Source: Actinotalea lenta
GTDB taxonomy: Bacteria > Actinomycetota > Actinomycetes > Actinomycetales > Cellulomonadaceae
DNA: 64,000 nt
Assembly (NCBI RefSeq): GCF_030586465.1
Contig: NZ_JAUQYP010000001.1
Coordinates: 971,400-1,035,399, forward strand
Reading direction: 5' to 3'
Part shown: in pieces, positions 1 to 9,589 of the stretch
Position numbering within the stretch: the first letter of the stretch is position 1
Layout of the letters: each line of letters begins with the position of its first letter
Translations under genes and position numbers: made by a program
Notes under the pieces: model-generated
Seen by the model: the letters and a program-made list of their open reading frames with translations, nothing else
Database searches by the model: none
What the model was told of the DNA's origin: nothing

Positions 1-161
1 CAGGCCCGCCAGACCGGCAGGACCCTGACCACGGGCGTCTGCTGCAGCATCACCTCGCTGACCAGCACCGACCAGGGTGTCCGGTCCGCGGCGCGCCAGG
101 GCAGGTCCCGACGATGGGCGTCGAACCAGTGCAGGATCGGCGGGACCAGCGGGTGAGGCAC
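1..161 (-). CDS. mutY: A/G-specific adenine glycosylase MutY, N-terminal part (runs off left edge)
   Basis: Only the first 53 codons are inside the window. The peptide begins MPHPLVPPILHWFDAHRRDL and continues with LPWR and SEVMLQQTPV, which are hallmark N-terminal motifs of MutY; the second contains the family's catalytic glutamate region. The enzyme removes adenine mispaired with 8-oxoguanine in base excision repair. The start is a GTG at 161 reading leftwards, with no strong ribosome site and no in-frame ATG close upstream, so the exact start is uncertain. It is transcribed away from the anchored protein at 255. Its neighbourhood with radA and disA fits a DNA-integrity group. Confidence 0.88.
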   Translation of the reverse strand, partial: MPHPLVPPILHWFDAHRRDLPWRAADRTPWSVLVSEVMLQQTPVVRVLPVWRA

Positions 162-254
162 TCGTCGATGATGCCGGACGGCGCGCCTCGGCGCGCCATC
201 GCGGCCCGTGCCCAGCCCGGCCGTACCGTGACGATGGCGAACCCGGGAGGTGCG

Positions 255-863
255 ATGAGTGCACTGATGCGCCCCGTGGGCCCTCGGCCTGCAGGCGTCT
301 ACTGGCGCAGGCGGATCGTCCTGCTCGCGGTGATCGCGGTGGTGGCTGTGGTGGGGGTCACCGCGCTGCTCGGACGCGGCTCCGCGTCAGCCGCCACGGA
401 CAAGGCCGGCTCGGGCGGGCACGCGCCGCTCGCGCCGTCACCCACCGAAACCGCCGACACCACCCAGGGTCCGCCGGCGTGCGGGCCCGACACCCTGGCG
501 GTCACCCTCACTCCCGACCACCGGACCTACCCCGCTGGTGCCGCACCGGTCTTCACCGTGACCCTCACGAACACCTCGGACGCGAGCTGCACGGTCGACG
601 CCGGTGAGGCGAGTCGCGAGGTGCTCATCATGTCGGGCGAGGACCGGATCTGGTCCTCGCTGGACTGCCCCGCCACGGAGAACGCGAAGCGGATGCTGCT
701 GCTGCCGGCGGGCGGTCGGGACGAGTCCGCCGTGACCTGGTCGCGGGTCCGGTCGGAGCAGGGCTGCACCCAGGGGCTGCCCGCGCCGAAGCCCGGCACG
801 TACACGGCGGTGGCCAAGGTCGCTGGCGTCTCGTCGACCGCCTCCGTCTTCATCCTGAAGTAG
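255..863 (+). CDS. Membrane-anchored secreted protein of unknown function
   Basis: 202 residues. I do not recognise a named family. A short basic N-terminus is followed by one hydrophobic segment at about residues 21-39, then a Ser/Thr/Pro-rich linker and an extracellular domain of about 120 residues. That domain carries four cysteines (ACGP, ASCT, LDCP, QGCT) and reads like a beta-sandwich (FTVTLTN, then PGTYTAVAKV near the end), so two disulphides and an Ig-like fold are plausible. The ATG at 255 is chosen because GGGAGG lies 4 bases upstream; the reading frame stays open back to 114 but lacks a ribosome site there. It converges on disA with only 25 bases between the stops. Confidence 0.75.
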   Translation: MSALMRPVGPRPAGVYWRRRIVLLAVIAVVAVVGVTALLGRGSASAATDKAGSGGHAPLAPSPTETADTTQGPPACGPDTLAVTLTPDHRTYPAGAAPVFTVTLTNTSDASCTVDAGEASREVLIMSGEDRIWSSLDCPATENAKRMLLLPAGGRDESAVTWSRVRSEQGCTQGLPAPKPGTYTAVAKVAGVSSTASVFILK

Positions 864-888
864 CGCGCCGTCCCAGCGCCGCGCGCGG

Positions 889-1956
889 TCAGACGTACCG
901 CTCGAGGATCGAGGACTCCGCGAGCCGGGACAGGCCCTCGCGGACCGTCCGCGCGCGCTGCTCTCCGACGCCGTCGACGCTCATCAGCTCGTCGATCCCG
1001 GCGGCGAGCAGCCGCTGGAGGTTGCCGAAGTGCGTGACGAGCCTGTCGATCACGCCGACCGGGATGCGGGGCACCTTGGACAGCAGCCGGTAGCCGCGGG
1101 GGCCGACGGCGCCGTCCAGGGCGTCGTCGACCACGGACAGCCCGAGGATGCGGGCGATGTGCGGCAGCTCGAGGAGCTCGCCCGGGCTCAGTGACGCGAG
1201 CTCGGCGTGCACGTCGGCGACCCGGTCCGCGCCCTGGCCGTCCAGGTAGTCCTTGACGACGAGCTGACGGTCCACCGCGACCCCGCCCACCAGCTCCTCG
1301 AGCTGGAGGGCCATGAGGCGGCCGTCGGTGCCGAGCTCGACGACGTAGCCGGCGATCTCCTCGGAGATCCGGCGCACCATCTCCAGGCGCTGGACCACCG
1401 CGGCGACGTCCCGCACGGTGACCAGGTCCTCGATCTCCAGCGCGGAGAGCGTCCCGCTGACCTCGTCCAGGCGTGCCTTGTACCGCTCGAGCGTTGCCAG
1501 GGCCTGGTTCGCGCGGGACTGGATGACGTCCGAGGACTCCAGCACGTGCCTGGTCTCGCCCACGTACAGCGCGATGATCTGCATCGACTGGCTCACGGAC
1601 ACCACCGGGAAGCCGGACTGCTTGGCCACCCGCTCGGCCGTGCGGTGCCGGGTCCCGGACTCCGTGGTCTCGATGGTCGGGTCGGGCAGCAGCTGCACCG
1701 CAGCGCGCACGATGCGCCGGCCGTCGACCACGACGGCCCCGTCCATCTTGGCCAGCTCGCGCAGGCGGGTGGCGCTGAACTCGACGTCCAGCACGAAGCC
1801 GCCGGAGCACATCGAGCCCACGACGTCGTCGAACCCGAGGACGATCAGCGCCCCCGTCCGTCCGCGCAGGATCCGCTCCAGGCCGTCGCGCAGCTCGGTG
1901 CCGGGCGCGACCGCGGCGAGGGTGGACCGCAGGAGGTCCTCGGGAACCAGGGGCAC
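889..1956 (-). CDS. disA: DNA integrity scanning diadenylate cyclase DisA
   Basis: 355 residues, the usual DisA length. It condenses two ATP into c-di-AMP while scanning DNA for branched structures. The DAC domain is N-terminal with the catalytic DGA (residues 72-74) and RHR (103-105) motifs intact; a helical linker follows, and the C-terminus has a helix-hairpin-helix region ([15 protein letters not shown]) for DNA binding. The GTG at 1956 starts MPLVPEDLL, directly after the radA stop (10-base gap), so the two genes are co-transcribed as in many actinobacteria. RadA is known to bind and restrain DisA. Potassium uptake genes at 18.8-20.8 kb are possible targets of its c-di-AMP. Confidence 0.97.
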   Translation of the reverse strand: MPLVPEDLLRSTLAAVAPGTELRDGLERILRGRTGALIVLGFDDVVGSMCSGGFVLDVEFSATRLRELAKMDGAVVVDGRRIVRAAVQLLPDPTIETTESGTRHRTAERVAKQSGFPVVSVSQSMQIIALYVGETRHVLESSDVIQSRANQALATLERYKARLDEVSGTLSALEIEDLVTVRDVAAVVQRLEMVRRISEEIAGYVVELGTDGRLMALQLEELVGGVAVDRQLVVKDYLDGQGADRVADVHAELASLSPGELLELPHIARILGLSVVDDALDGAVGPRGYRLLSKVPRIPVGVIDRLVTHFGNLQRLLAAGIDELMSVDGVGEQRARTVREGLSRLAESSILERYV

Positions 1957-1966
1957 GCTGCGGATC

Positions 1967-3394
1967 CTAGTGGCCGGAGGCGGCGAGCGGCCGCTCCGGG
2001 CTGGGCACGGACCGCGCCGCGGTCGCCAGCGCCACGGCCTCGGCCAGGTGCGCGGCCTCGAGAAGCTCCAGGCCGTCCGGGACGGACTCGGACGCGGAGG
2101 TCCCGGACGGGACGACGGCGCGGCGGAAGCCCAGCCGGGCCGCCTCGGCGAGCCGCCGACCGAGCCCGAGCACGGTGCGGATCTCGCCCGCCAGCCCGAC
2201 CTCGCCGAGTGCCACGAGGTCCGTCCCGAGCCGCTGGTCCGTCGCTGCGCTGGCCACGGCCAGGGCGACAGCGAGGTCGGAGCCGGGTTCCGTGACCCGT
2301 GCCCCGCCCACGGTGGACACGTAGACGTCGCGGTCGCCGAGAGGGAGAGCCGCGCGACGCTGAGCGACCGCCAGCACCATCGCGAGGCGGCTGGAGTCCA
2401 CACCGCTCGTGGTCCGGCGGGGGTTGGACAGCTGGCTCGGCACCACGAGCGCCTGGATCTCGGTGGCGAGCGGCCGGCGGCCCTCCAGGGTGACGGTCAC
2501 GCAGGTGCCCGGCACCTGGTGGGCGCCGTGCGACACGAAGAGCCCGCTGGGGTCGGCCAGCTCGACGATGCCGGTGTCGGTGAGGTCGAAGCAGCCCACC
2601 TCGTCCGTGGGGCCGAACCTGTTCTTGCTCGCCCGCAGCAGTCGCAGGCGGGTGTGTCGGTCGCCGTCGACCTGGCAGACGACGTCCACCAGGTGCTCGA
2701 GCGTGCGGGGGCCCGCCACGGCACCGTCCTTGGTGACGTGCCCGACGAGCAGGGCCGGGATCCCGCGTTCCTTGGCGACCTGGATCAGCGCGGCAGCCAC
2801 CTCGCGCACCTGGGAGACGCCGCCGGGGGAGCCGTCCACCGCGGTGGAGGCGATGGTCTGCACCGAGTCGACCACCAGCACCGTCGGCTCGGTCGCGGCG
2901 ACCTGGCCGAGCACGGCACCCAGGTCCGTCTCCGCCGCGAGCAGCAGCCCTGGCGCGACGGCGCCGATGCGCTCGGCGCGCAGCCTGACCTGGCCCGCCG
3001 ACTCCTCCCCGGTGACGTACAGGACCCGCGCTCCCTCGGCGCGTCCGAGCCGTCCGGCGACGTCCAGCAGGAGGGTCGACTTGCCCACGCCGGGCTCGCC
3101 CGCCAGCAGCACGACCGCACCGGGGACCAGGCCGCCGCCCAGGACGCGGTCCAGCTCGCCCACGCCGGTGGGGCGGGCCCGGGCGGCCTCGACGTCGATC
3201 TGCCCGATGGGGCGCGCCACGCGCGCGCCAGGGGACGACGCCGTCGTGCGCGGTCCGCTGGGAGCAGCGGCCTCCACCACCGTGCCCCAGGCCTGGCACT
3301 CGCCGCACCGCCCCACCCACTTCGCCGTGGTCCAGCCGCACTCCGTGCAGGCGAAACCGCTGCGGGCCCGGGTGCGGCTGGTCGTCGAGGTCAC
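1967..3394 (-). CDS. radA: DNA repair protein RadA (Sms)
   Basis: 475 residues with the full RadA architecture. A four-cysteine zinc finger is at C16, C19, C30 and C33; a RecA-like ATPase has Walker [10 protein letters not shown] (99-107), Walker B VLVVDS (about 172-177) and the RadA-specific KNRFG motif (257-261); a Lon-type protease-like domain makes up the C-terminus. RadA is a DnaB-like branch-migration helicase acting in recombinational repair. The GTG at 3394 is the only start that leaves the zinc finger about 15 residues from the N-terminus. It is the first gene of radA-disA, read away from the TetR gene at 3524, so the 130-base gap carries two opposite promoters. Confidence 0.97.
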   Translation of the reverse strand: MTSTTSRTRARSGFACTECGWTTAKWVGRCGECQAWGTVVEAAAPSGPRTTASSPGARVARPIGQIDVEAARARPTGVGELDRVLGGGLVPGAVVLLAGEPGVGKSTLLLDVAGRLGRAEGARVLYVTGEESAGQVRLRAERIGAVAPGLLLAAETDLGAVLGQVAATEPTVLVVDSVQTIASTAVDGSPGGVSQVREVAAALIQVAKERGIPALLVGHVTKDGAVAGPRTLEHLVDVVCQVDGDRHTRLRLLRASKNRFGPTDEVGCFDLTDTGIVELADPSGLFVSHGAHQVPGTCVTVTLEGRRPLATEIQALVVPSQLSNPRRTTSGVDSSRLAMVLAVAQRRAALPLGDRDVYVSTVGGARVTEPGSDLAVALAVASAATDQRLGTDLVALGEVGLAGEIRTVLGLGRRLAEAARLGFRRAVVPSGTSASESVPDGLELLEAAHLAEAVALATAARSVPSPERPLAASGH

Positions 3395-3487
3395 GGCGGC
3401 ACGCTAGCCCGCGCCTGCGACACGTCGTCGACGCCGCTCCGGCCGGTCCGGCTCCCGGACGGGTGTCGTCCGCCTGACGACCCGTGC

Positions 3488-3534
3488 TGGACGCCCGCTG
3501 AACGCACGTTTAGCATCCTGAACGTGCGTTCAGC
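3488..3534 (+). promoter_or_regulatory. Promoter and perfect inverted-repeat operator of the tetR-exporter unit
   Basis: A 14-base arm at 3497-3510 (GCTGAACGCACGTT) is repeated exactly in reverse complement at 3521-3534, with a 10-base spacer. The spacer holds TAGCAT (3511-3516), a good -10 element; TGGACG at 3488-3493 is a fair -35 at 17-base spacing. Transcription would begin at about 3523-3524, at the GTG start codon, giving a leaderless message. A repressor bound here would cover the -10 and the start codon, so autoregulation by the adjacent TetR protein is the natural reading. Confidence 0.8.
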
Positions 3535-4192
3535 CCCGATCTCCGACGACGTCACCGCGCGTGCCCGGATCCGCGACGCCGCGATCCGCCGGTTCGCCGC
3601 GGACGGCTTCCGTGCGGGTGTCCGCGCGATCGCCGCGGACGCCGGGGTGAGCCCCGCCCTCGTCCTGCACCACTTCGGCTCCAAGGACGGCCTGCGACGC
3701 GCCTGCGACGAGCACGTCCTGGCGGTCGTCGCGCAGGTCAAGACCGAGGCGCTGGCCACCGCCGGGCCGGACCAGCTCTTGGCCCAGATGGCAGCGGTCG
3801 AGGAGCTCGCCCCGCTGGTCGCCTACCAGCTGCGCAGCATGCTCGCGGGCGGCGACCTGGCGCGGGCCCTGCTCGAGGACTTCATGACGTCGGCCCGGCG
3901 GTGGGTCGCGGCCGGCGTGGAGGCCGGCACGCTGCGGCCGAGCAGGGACGAGGAAGCGCGCGTGCGCTACCTCACGCTCTCCGGGTTCGGCGGCATCGTC
4001 GGCTGGATGGCGATCGATCCGCCGCAGGACTTCGGCGACCTCGGCCCGTGGCTGCGCCGGTACATGGCGGCGGTCGGGCTGCCGGCCGTCGAGCTGTTCA
4101 CCGACGGGCTCTTCGCGGACCGCCGGATGCTCGACGCCTACCTGTCCTACGTCGGCGACCCCCCGGACGAGCAGCGCGAGCGGACCGCCTGA
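3524..4192 (+). CDS. TetR-family transcriptional repressor
   Basis: 222 residues. The N-terminal helix-turn-helix is clear: [15 protein letters not shown], then [22 protein letters not shown], the usual TetR recognition region. The C-terminal half is a TetR ligand and dimer domain with a conserved [10 protein letters not shown] helix. The GTG at 3524 lies within the right arm of a perfect operator and 7 bases after a -10 box; there is no ribosome site, so a leaderless start is likely. A much longer open frame in this phase begins upstream but runs antisense through radA and is not coding. It probably represses itself and the ABC exporter at 4285-6839, which follows after 92 bases. Confidence 0.9.
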   Translation: MRSAPISDDVTARARIRDAAIRRFAADGFRAGVRAIAADAGVSPALVLHHFGSKDGLRRACDEHVLAVVAQVKTEALATAGPDQLLAQMAAVEELAPLVAYQLRSMLAGGDLARALLEDFMTSARRWVAAGVEAGTLRPSRDEEARVRYLTLSGFGGIVGWMAIDPPQDFGDLGPWLRRYMAAVGLPAVELFTDGLFADRRMLDAYLSYVGDPPDEQRERTA

Positions 4193-4284
4193 GGCCGCAG
4201 CGCCGGCCGCCCGCTCGCCACGCCCGTCCGTCCGCTCGCCGCGCACGAGGTGCCGCGGCGTCACCCCGCGAGAAGAGACCTGCC

Positions 4285-5196
4285 ATGAGCCCCGTCATCG
4301 AGATCCACGACCTGTCCAAGTCGTTCGGCACCGTCCGTGCGCTCGACCACCTCGACCTGACCGTCGAGCGCGGCGAGGTGCACGGCTTCCTCGGCCCGAA
4401 CGGGGCGGGCAAGACCACCACCTTGCGCGTCCTCCTCGGCCTCCTGCGCGCCGACGGCGGGACGGCCCGCGTCCTGGACGCCGACCCCTGGCGCGACGTC
4501 GCGACGCTGCACCGGCGGCTCGCCTACGTCCCCGGGGACGTCGCACTGTGGCCCAACCTCACCGGAGGCGAGGTCATCGACCTGCTCGGCCGGCTGCACG
4601 GCGGCACGGACCTGACCCGGCGAGCGGACCTCCTGGAGCGCTTCGACCTCGACCCGACCAAGAAGGGCCGCGCCTACTCCAAGGGCAACCGGCAGAAGGT
4701 GGCGCTGGTCGCAGCCCTCGCGTCGGACGCGGAGCTCCTCCTGCTCGACGAGCCGACCTCGGGCCTGGACCCGCTCATGGAAGAGGTGTTCCGGCAGGTC
4801 GTCGCCGAGCGCCTCGCGCAGGGCGTGACCGTGCTGCTGTCCAGCCACATCCTGTCCGAAGCCGAGGCCCTGTCGCACCGGGTGAGCATCATCCGGCACG
4901 GCCGGGTGGTCGAGTCCGGCACGCTCGACGAGCTGCGCCACCTCACCCGCACCGCGGTGACCGTCGACGTGCGCGCCGTACCCACCGGCCTGACGGGCCT
5001 GCCCGGGGTGCACGACGTGCGGGTCGAGCCGCACGGTACGGGCTCCCGCGTGACCTGCGAGGTGGACTCCGACGCGCTGACGACGCTCGTCGACGCCCTC
5101 GCCGGTGCGGGTGTCCACGGCCTGACCAGCGCGCCACCCACGCTCGAGGAGCTGTTCCTGCGGCACTACAGCGACGACCTCGCGGGGGTGCGCTGA
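4285..5196 (+). CDS. ABC exporter ATP-binding protein
   Basis: 303 residues, a single nucleotide-binding domain. Walker A is GPNGAGKTT (37-45) and Walker B is [13 protein letters not shown]. The signature is atypical, reading YSKGNRQKV where LSGGQ would be expected; this variant is common in drug-type ABC-2 ATPases of actinobacteria. The C-terminal 80 residues form the extension typical of antibiotic-exporter ATPases. It shares one base with the permease gene that follows (TGATG) and lies behind tetR, so it is the ATPase half of an inducible exporter. The substrate cannot be read from sequence. Confidence 0.94.
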   Translation: MSPVIEIHDLSKSFGTVRALDHLDLTVERGEVHGFLGPNGAGKTTTLRVLLGLLRADGGTARVLDADPWRDVATLHRRLAYVPGDVALWPNLTGGEVIDLLGRLHGGTDLTRRADLLERFDLDPTKKGRAYSKGNRQKVALVAALASDAELLLLDEPTSGLDPLMEEVFRQVVAERLAQGVTVLLSSHILSEAEALSHRVSIIRHGRVVESGTLDELRHLTRTAVTVDVRAVPTGLTGLPGVHDVRVEPHGTGSRVTCEVDSDALTTLVDALAGAGVHGLTSAPPTLEELFLRHYSDDLAGVR

Positions 5197-6839
5197 TGGC
5201 CACCACGACGCTCACCCGGCGCGTCGCGGCCGCACCGCCCCTCGCGCCGCTCGCCGGGACGGCCCGGCTCGTCCGCCTCGCCCTGCGCCGCGATCGGGTC
5301 CTGGTGCCGATCTGGCTGGCGGTCTTCGTGGTGTCCGCGGCGGGGTCCGCCGGTGCCACCGTCGGCCTGTACCCGACCGAGGCGTCGCGGGTCGCGGTCG
5401 CCACGACGATCAACGGCAACCCGTCCTTCGCCGCGCTCTACGGGCCGATTCTCGACCCGACCTCCATGGGTCAGGTGTCACTCTTCAAGCTCTCCGCCCT
5501 GGGCGCGGCCCTGGTCGGCCTGCTCGCGGTGTTCCTCGTCGCCCGGCACACCAGGGCGGAGGAGGAGACGGGCCGGACCGAGCTGCTCGGCGCGGGCGTG
5601 GTCGGCCGGTGGGCGCCGCTGTCCGCCGCACTGCTCGTCGTGGTGGGCACGCTGGTGGCGCTCGCCCTGATCACCGCGGCGGGTCTGGCGGCCGCGGGGC
5701 TCGACGTCGTCGGGTCCCTCAGCTTCGGCCTGTCCTGGCTCGTCACCGGCCTGGCGTTCACGGGGATCGCCGCCGTAGCGGCGCAGGTCGCCTCGACGTC
5801 CCGCGGCACCAAGGGCCTCGCCGCCGGTGTGCTGGGCCTGGCCTACCTGGTACGGGCCGTGGCTGACGGATCCCCGAACGGCGACCTCGTCGGGCTGCGC
5901 TGGCTGTCGCCGGTCGGCTGGTCGCAGGAGCTGCACGCCTTCGCCAACCCCCGCTGGACGGTCGTGGGCCTCGCCGTGGTCTTCGCCGCGACGACGGTCG
6001 CTCTGGCCTACGCCCTGGTCGCCCGTCGGGACCTGGGCGCCGGGCTGCTCCCGGACCGCCCCGGAGCGGCGACCGCCCCGCGCAGCCTGGCCGGTCCGGT
6101 CGGGCTCGTGGTCCGGCTCAACCGCGGGAGCCTGCTGGGGTGGGCGCTGGGCGCGGCCCTGCTGTCCATGGTGATGGGCGGCCTGGTGGCCAACATCAGC
6201 GGCTTCGTCGACGAGAACTCGCGGCCGTTCTTCGAGGCGCTCGGCGGTACCCAGGGCATCGAGGACGCGTTCATGGCGGCCGAGTGGTCGTTCATCGGGG
6301 TGTTCTTCGCGGCCTTCGCGATCGCCACGCTCCTGCGCCTGCGTGGCGAGGAGTCCGCCGGCCGGGCCGAAGGCCTGCTCGCGACCCCGCTGACGCGCCG
6401 GCGCTGGGCGTCGGCGCACCTGCTCGCGGCGCTGGGGGGCGCTGTGGTGCTGCTGACGGTCGCAGGGGTGTTCGGGGCGTTCTCCACGGTCCGCGCGACC
6501 GGGGACCCGGGCTGGTGGGGCACGGTGCTCGGCGCCGCGGTCGTCCAGCTTCCCGCCATCGCGGTGGTCGTCGGGCTGACCCTCGTGGCGGTCGCGTTCC
6601 TCCCGCGGCTCGCGGTGGGCGTCTCCTGGGGGTCGTTCACGCTGTTCCTGCTGCTCGGCGAGATCGGTCCGCTGCTCAGGCTTCCGACGTGGCTGCTGGA
6701 GGTCTCGCCGTTCGCGCACACGCCCCGGGTCCCCGGCGAGACCGTCTCGGTGGCGCAGCTGGGCGGCCTCACCGTGGTGGCGCTGGTGCTGCTGGTGGTC
6801 GGGTTGGCCGGCTACCGGCGCCGGGACCTGGCCACCTAG
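5196..6839 (+). CDS. ABC-2 type exporter permease (polyketide/antibiotic exporter-like)
   Basis: 547 residues with about twelve hydrophobic segments in two similar halves (first half from about residue 30, second from about residue 310), as in the TnrB3-like exporters annotated for polyketide antibiotics. Both halves carry the soluble stretch seen in that family, with EETGRTELL in the first and EESAGRAEGLL in the second. Its ATG overlaps the ATPase stop by one base, giving translational coupling. A stem-loop at 6852 ends the unit. It is expected to export a hydrophobic compound that also acts as the TetR inducer; that is inference. Confidence 0.9.
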   Translation: MATTTLTRRVAAAPPLAPLAGTARLVRLALRRDRVLVPIWLAVFVVSAAGSAGATVGLYPTEASRVAVATTINGNPSFAALYGPILDPTSMGQVSLFKLSALGAALVGLLAVFLVARHTRAEEETGRTELLGAGVVGRWAPLSAALLVVVGTLVALALITAAGLAAAGLDVVGSLSFGLSWLVTGLAFTGIAAVAAQVASTSRGTKGLAAGVLGLAYLVRAVADGSPNGDLVGLRWLSPVGWSQELHAFANPRWTVVGLAVVFAATTVALAYALVARRDLGAGLLPDRPGAATAPRSLAGPVGLVVRLNRGSLLGWALGAALLSMVMGGLVANISGFVDENSRPFFEALGGTQGIEDAFMAAEWSFIGVFFAAFAIATLLRLRGEESAGRAEGLLATPLTRRRWASAHLLAALGGAVVLLTVAGVFGAFSTVRATGDPGWWGTVLGAAVVQLPAIAVVVGLTLVAVAFLPRLAVGVSWGSFTLFLLLGEIGPLLRLPTWLLEVSPFAHTPRVPGETVSVAQLGGLTVVALVLLVVGLAGYRRRDLAT

Positions 6840-6851
6840 CGCTCGCGTGCC

Positions 6852-6880
6852 CCGGGTGGTGCGGACGCGCCACCACCCGG
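6852..6880 (+). terminator. Stem-loop terminator after the exporter operon
   Basis: Perfect 10-base arms CCGGGTGGTG (6852-6861) and CACCACCCGG (6871-6880) with a 9-base loop, 12 bases after the permease stop. There is no U-tract, which is usual for high-GC actinobacterial terminators. Confidence 0.65.
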
Positions 6881-6968
6881 CGGCGCCCACGCCGTAGGCT
6901 GACCGGCGGGCTGCGCGCCGATCCGTCGACCGGCGTGGCAGGAGGGACCACAGACGGAGAGCGGACGG

Positions 6969-7613
6969 ATGACTGAGAGCCATGCACGGGGACGCCGCCA
7001 GCCACCGATCTGGCTGTGGGTCGTGGCCGGTGTCCTGCTGGTCGGGGTGGCCACGACGATCGGCCTCCTGCTGGGCAACCGCGGTGGCGGCCCGGTCCCC
7101 GAGGCGGAGGTGGTGACGCTGCCCGTGCCCACGCCGACGGTCAGCCCGATCGCCCGCGACACGGGCACGCCCTTCTACGACGCGTTGCCGTCCACGGTGC
7201 TGGCCTTCGCGTTGAGCGGGACCGGGCAGGACGAGGGCATGGTCAACGACGGGGCGCTCGAGGCGTACCGCCTGCAGTACACGGACGGCTCGGCGACGTT
7301 GACGCTCCTGGCCGGCCAGTGGCCCACCACGGACGAGGCAGCCGCGGAGTACCAGACGCTGGCCCAGCAGCTCGCCGTGGAGGCCTCCGCCTCTGCACAG
7401 CCCGGCGCCGAACCGAGCGCCGGCTCGACCGCGTCCCCCGCAGGGCCGGAGGAAGGGGCGGTGCTCGCGGACGGCCAGGAGGTGGGTCGGTTCACCTATG
7501 CGCCGCACGCCGACGGCTCGGCGACCATCGTGTGGTCCAACCAGAGTGCCGTGCTCCGGCTCGACGGACCCTCCGACGTGCTGCGTGACGTCTACGCAGC
7601 CTTCCCGCTGTGA
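6969..7613 (+). CDS. Single-pass membrane protein of unknown function upstream of proC
   Basis: 214 residues; I do not recognise the family. A basic N-terminus precedes one transmembrane helix at about residues 14-36 (IWLWVVAGVLL), then a Pro/Thr linker and an outside domain of about 160 residues. That domain contains an Ala/Ser/Pro-rich low-complexity stretch (about 138-158), so it may be two small subdomains. No cysteines are present. GGAG lies about 10 bases before the ATG, and TAGGCT at 6895-6900 may be the -10 element. Its stop overlaps the proC GTG by four bases, so it is co-transcribed with proC, though no functional link is evident. Confidence 0.75.
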   Translation: MTESHARGRRQPPIWLWVVAGVLLVGVATTIGLLLGNRGGGPVPEAEVVTLPVPTPTVSPIARDTGTPFYDALPSTVLAFALSGTGQDEGMVNDGALEAYRLQYTDGSATLTLLAGQWPTTDEAAAEYQTLAQQLAVEASASAQPGAEPSAGSTASPAGPEEGAVLADGQEVGRFTYAPHADGSATIVWSNQSAVLRLDGPSDVLRDVYAAFPL

Positions 7614-8458
7614 GCGCCCCGGTGCCCGCGGCCGGCCCGGCCGGGTCGGTCGGTCTGCTGGGCGCGGGCGTGATGGGCGAGGCGGTCCTCGTCGCGGTGC
7701 TGCGCGGCGGGACCCCTGCCGCCGCCGTGCTGGTGGCCGAGCCCTCGGCCGAACGTGCGGCGGAGGTCGCGCGTCGCCACGGGGTGCGAACGGACCTGAC
7801 CCCGGCCGACGTGGCGGCCGGTAGCGACACCGTGCTCGTCGCGGTCAAGCCCAAGGACGTCCCCGGGGTGCTCGACGCTATCGCCGGGCACCTGCGCCCG
7901 GGCGCGCTCGTGGTCAGCGTGGCCGCAGGTGTCACGACCTCCGCGATGGGCGACCGCCTGCCGACCGGTACCCCGGTGGTCCGCGTGATGCCCAACACCC
8001 CGGCGGTCATCGGCCGCGGCGCCGCCGCGATCTGCCCGGGTCCGCACGCCACCGGAGCGCACCTCGACGCCGTCGAGGCGTTGCTGGCCCCCACGGGCAC
8101 CGTGGTCCGGGTCGGCGAGGGCGACATGGACGCCGTCACGGCGATCTCCGGCTCGGGTCCGGCCTACGTCTTCTACCTGGTCGACGCGCTGGCCGAGGCC
8201 GGTGTGCTGCTGGGCCTGAGCCGGGCTCAGGCGCTCGAGCTGGCCACGGCGACGTTCGCCGGCGCAGCGCAGCTCCTCGAGTCCGGCGGGGAGCACCCCG
8301 TCGTGCTGCGCGAGCGCGTCTCCTCCCCGGGTGGGACCACCGTCGCGGCACTGCGTGAGCTGGACGCCCACGGCGTGCGCGCGGCGATCCTCGCAGCCGC
8401 CGAGGCGGCGCGGGACCGGAGCCGGGAGCTCGGGTCCGCCTCGGACACGGCGCGGTGA
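7610..8458 (+). CDS. proC: Pyrroline-5-carboxylate reductase
   Basis: 282 residues. It catalyses the last step of proline synthesis, reducing 1-pyrroline-5-carboxylate with NAD(P)H. The Rossmann motif GLLGAGVMGEA is at the N-terminus, followed by VAVKPKDV, the family motif MPNTPAVIGRG and the C-terminal dimer signature AISGSGPAYVF and SSPGGTT. The GTG start overlaps the preceding stop (GTGA), and its own stop overlaps the next gene's GTG in the same way, so it is in the middle of a three-gene run with the unknown membrane protein and a LacI repressor. Confidence 0.96.
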   Translation: MSAPVPAAGPAGSVGLLGAGVMGEAVLVAVLRGGTPAAAVLVAEPSAERAAEVARRHGVRTDLTPADVAAGSDTVLVAVKPKDVPGVLDAIAGHLRPGALVVSVAAGVTTSAMGDRLPTGTPVVRVMPNTPAVIGRGAAAICPGPHATGAHLDAVEALLAPTGTVVRVGEGDMDAVTAISGSGPAYVFYLVDALAEAGVLLGLSRAQALELATATFAGAAQLLESGGEHPVVLRERVSSPGGTTVAALRELDAHGVRAAILAAAEAARDRSRELGSASDTAR

Positions 8459-9498
8459 CCCCGGTGGCCGCTGCGCGCCCCCCGGCGATGAGCGACGTGG
8501 CCGCGCTCGCGGGCGTGTCCCACCAGACCGTCTCCCGCGTGCTGAACAACCACCCCTCCGTGCGCCCGGAGACGCGCGCGCGGGTGCTCGAGGCGATCTC
8601 CACGCTGGGCTACCGGCGCAACGTCGCCGCACGGACGTTGGTCACGCGTCGGTCGGGCACCGTGGGCGTGATCACGTCGGGGTCCGCGCTCTTCGGCCCG
8701 ACGAGCACCTTCATCGCGGTCGAGCACGCCGCCCGGGAGCGGGGGCTGTTCGTCTCGGTGGCGACGGTGCTCGAGCTCACCGAGGAGACCGTGCGGCTCG
8801 CGCTGGAGCACTTCATGTCGCAGGGCGTGGACGGTGCGGTGGTCATCGCCGCCCAGGACGACGCGATCGCCGCGGTGCGCTCGTTCGACGCGCCGGTGCC
8901 GGTCGTCGTGGTGGGTCCTCGTGACCTACCGCCCGGCTCGGTGCACGCGGTGGCGGTGGACCACTACCTCGGGGCGCGCCTGGCCACCCGGCACCTCATC
9001 GGTCTGGGGCATCGCCGGATCGCGCACCTCGCCGGCCCGCAGGACTGGATCGAGGGCCGCGAGCGCGTGCGGGGCTGGCGCGACGAGCTCGGCGAGGCGG
9101 GGCTGCCGGTGCCCGATCCGATCCCGGGCAGCTGGGATGCCGGGCGGGGCTACGACGTCGGCCGGGTCCTGGTGGCGGGCGACCTGCCCGACGCGGTGTT
9201 CGCCGCGAACGACCAGCTGGCGCTCGGCCTGCTGCACGCGTTCACCGAGGCGGGCGTGCGGGTCCCGGAGCAGGTCTCGCTCGTGGGCTTCGACGACATC
9301 GCAGGGTCGGCGCACTTCTCGCCGCCGTTGACCACGGTGCGCCAGGAGTTCGAGGCGCTCGGGCGTAGCTGCCTGCGCATGCTGCATGCGGCGATCGCGG
9401 GTGAGCCGGTCGGTGCCGAGGTGATCGAGCCGCACCTCGTGGTCCGTGCCAGCACGGCTCCGCCGGCGAGCCGAGCCCCTGCAGCCACCCCGGCCTGA
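8455..9498 (+). CDS. LacI-family repressor, probable arabinose regulator
   Basis: 347 residues. The helix-turn-helix (MSDVAALAGVSHQTVSRVLN) starts at residue 12 and is followed by the YRRNVAARTLVTRRSG hinge; the rest is a periplasmic-binding-protein-like sugar-sensing domain with the conserved DLPDAVFAANDQLALG and VGFDDIAGS segments. It sits 91 bases ahead of araB, and a LacI-type operator overlaps the araB promoter. It therefore probably represses araBDA and, from a second matching site at 13580, the DeoR/importer unit. Its own gene overlaps proC by four bases and may be expressed with it. The AraR role is inference from position. Confidence 0.9.
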   Translation: MTPVAAARPPAMSDVAALAGVSHQTVSRVLNNHPSVRPETRARVLEAISTLGYRRNVAARTLVTRRSGTVGVITSGSALFGPTSTFIAVEHAARERGLFVSVATVLELTEETVRLALEHFMSQGVDGAVVIAAQDDAIAAVRSFDAPVPVVVVGPRDLPPGSVHAVAVDHYLGARLATRHLIGLGHRRIAHLAGPQDWIEGRERVRGWRDELGEAGLPVPDPIPGSWDAGRGYDVGRVLVAGDLPDAVFAANDQLALGLLHAFTEAGVRVPEQVSLVGFDDIAGSAHFSPPLTTVRQEFEALGRSCLRMLHAAIAGEPVGAEVIEPHLVVRASTAPPASRAPAATPA

Positions 9499-9524
9499 CG
9501 AGCTCGGCGGGATCGCCGGAGCTC

Positions 9525-9552
9525 TTGACATCCGACATGTGAGCGTTAACAT
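9525..9552 (+). promoter_or_regulatory. araB promoter with LacI-type operator
   Basis: TTGACA (9525-9530) and TAACAT (9547-9552) are separated by 16 bases, a near-consensus sigma-A-type promoter. The imperfect palindrome ATGTGAGCGTTAACAT (9537-9552), with the central CG typical of LacI operators, covers the spacer and the -10. A 13-of-16 match lies at 13580-13595. A repressor here would block polymerase directly. Confidence 0.78.
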
Positions 9553-9589
9553 TCTGCGGACAGACGCGACGACGCGACGGGGAGCGACG

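Noticed and set aside
1418-3523. N-terminal part of a 924-codon frame ending in the TetR gene
   Set aside because: It is antisense to disA and radA. Only the part from GTG 3524 has a helix-turn-helix and regulator features.
5478-7508. A 676-codon minus-strand frame opposite the ABC permease
   Set aside because: Composition is Arg/Gly/Gln/Asp-rich without motifs, and it opposes two genes with good starts and recognisable membrane segments.
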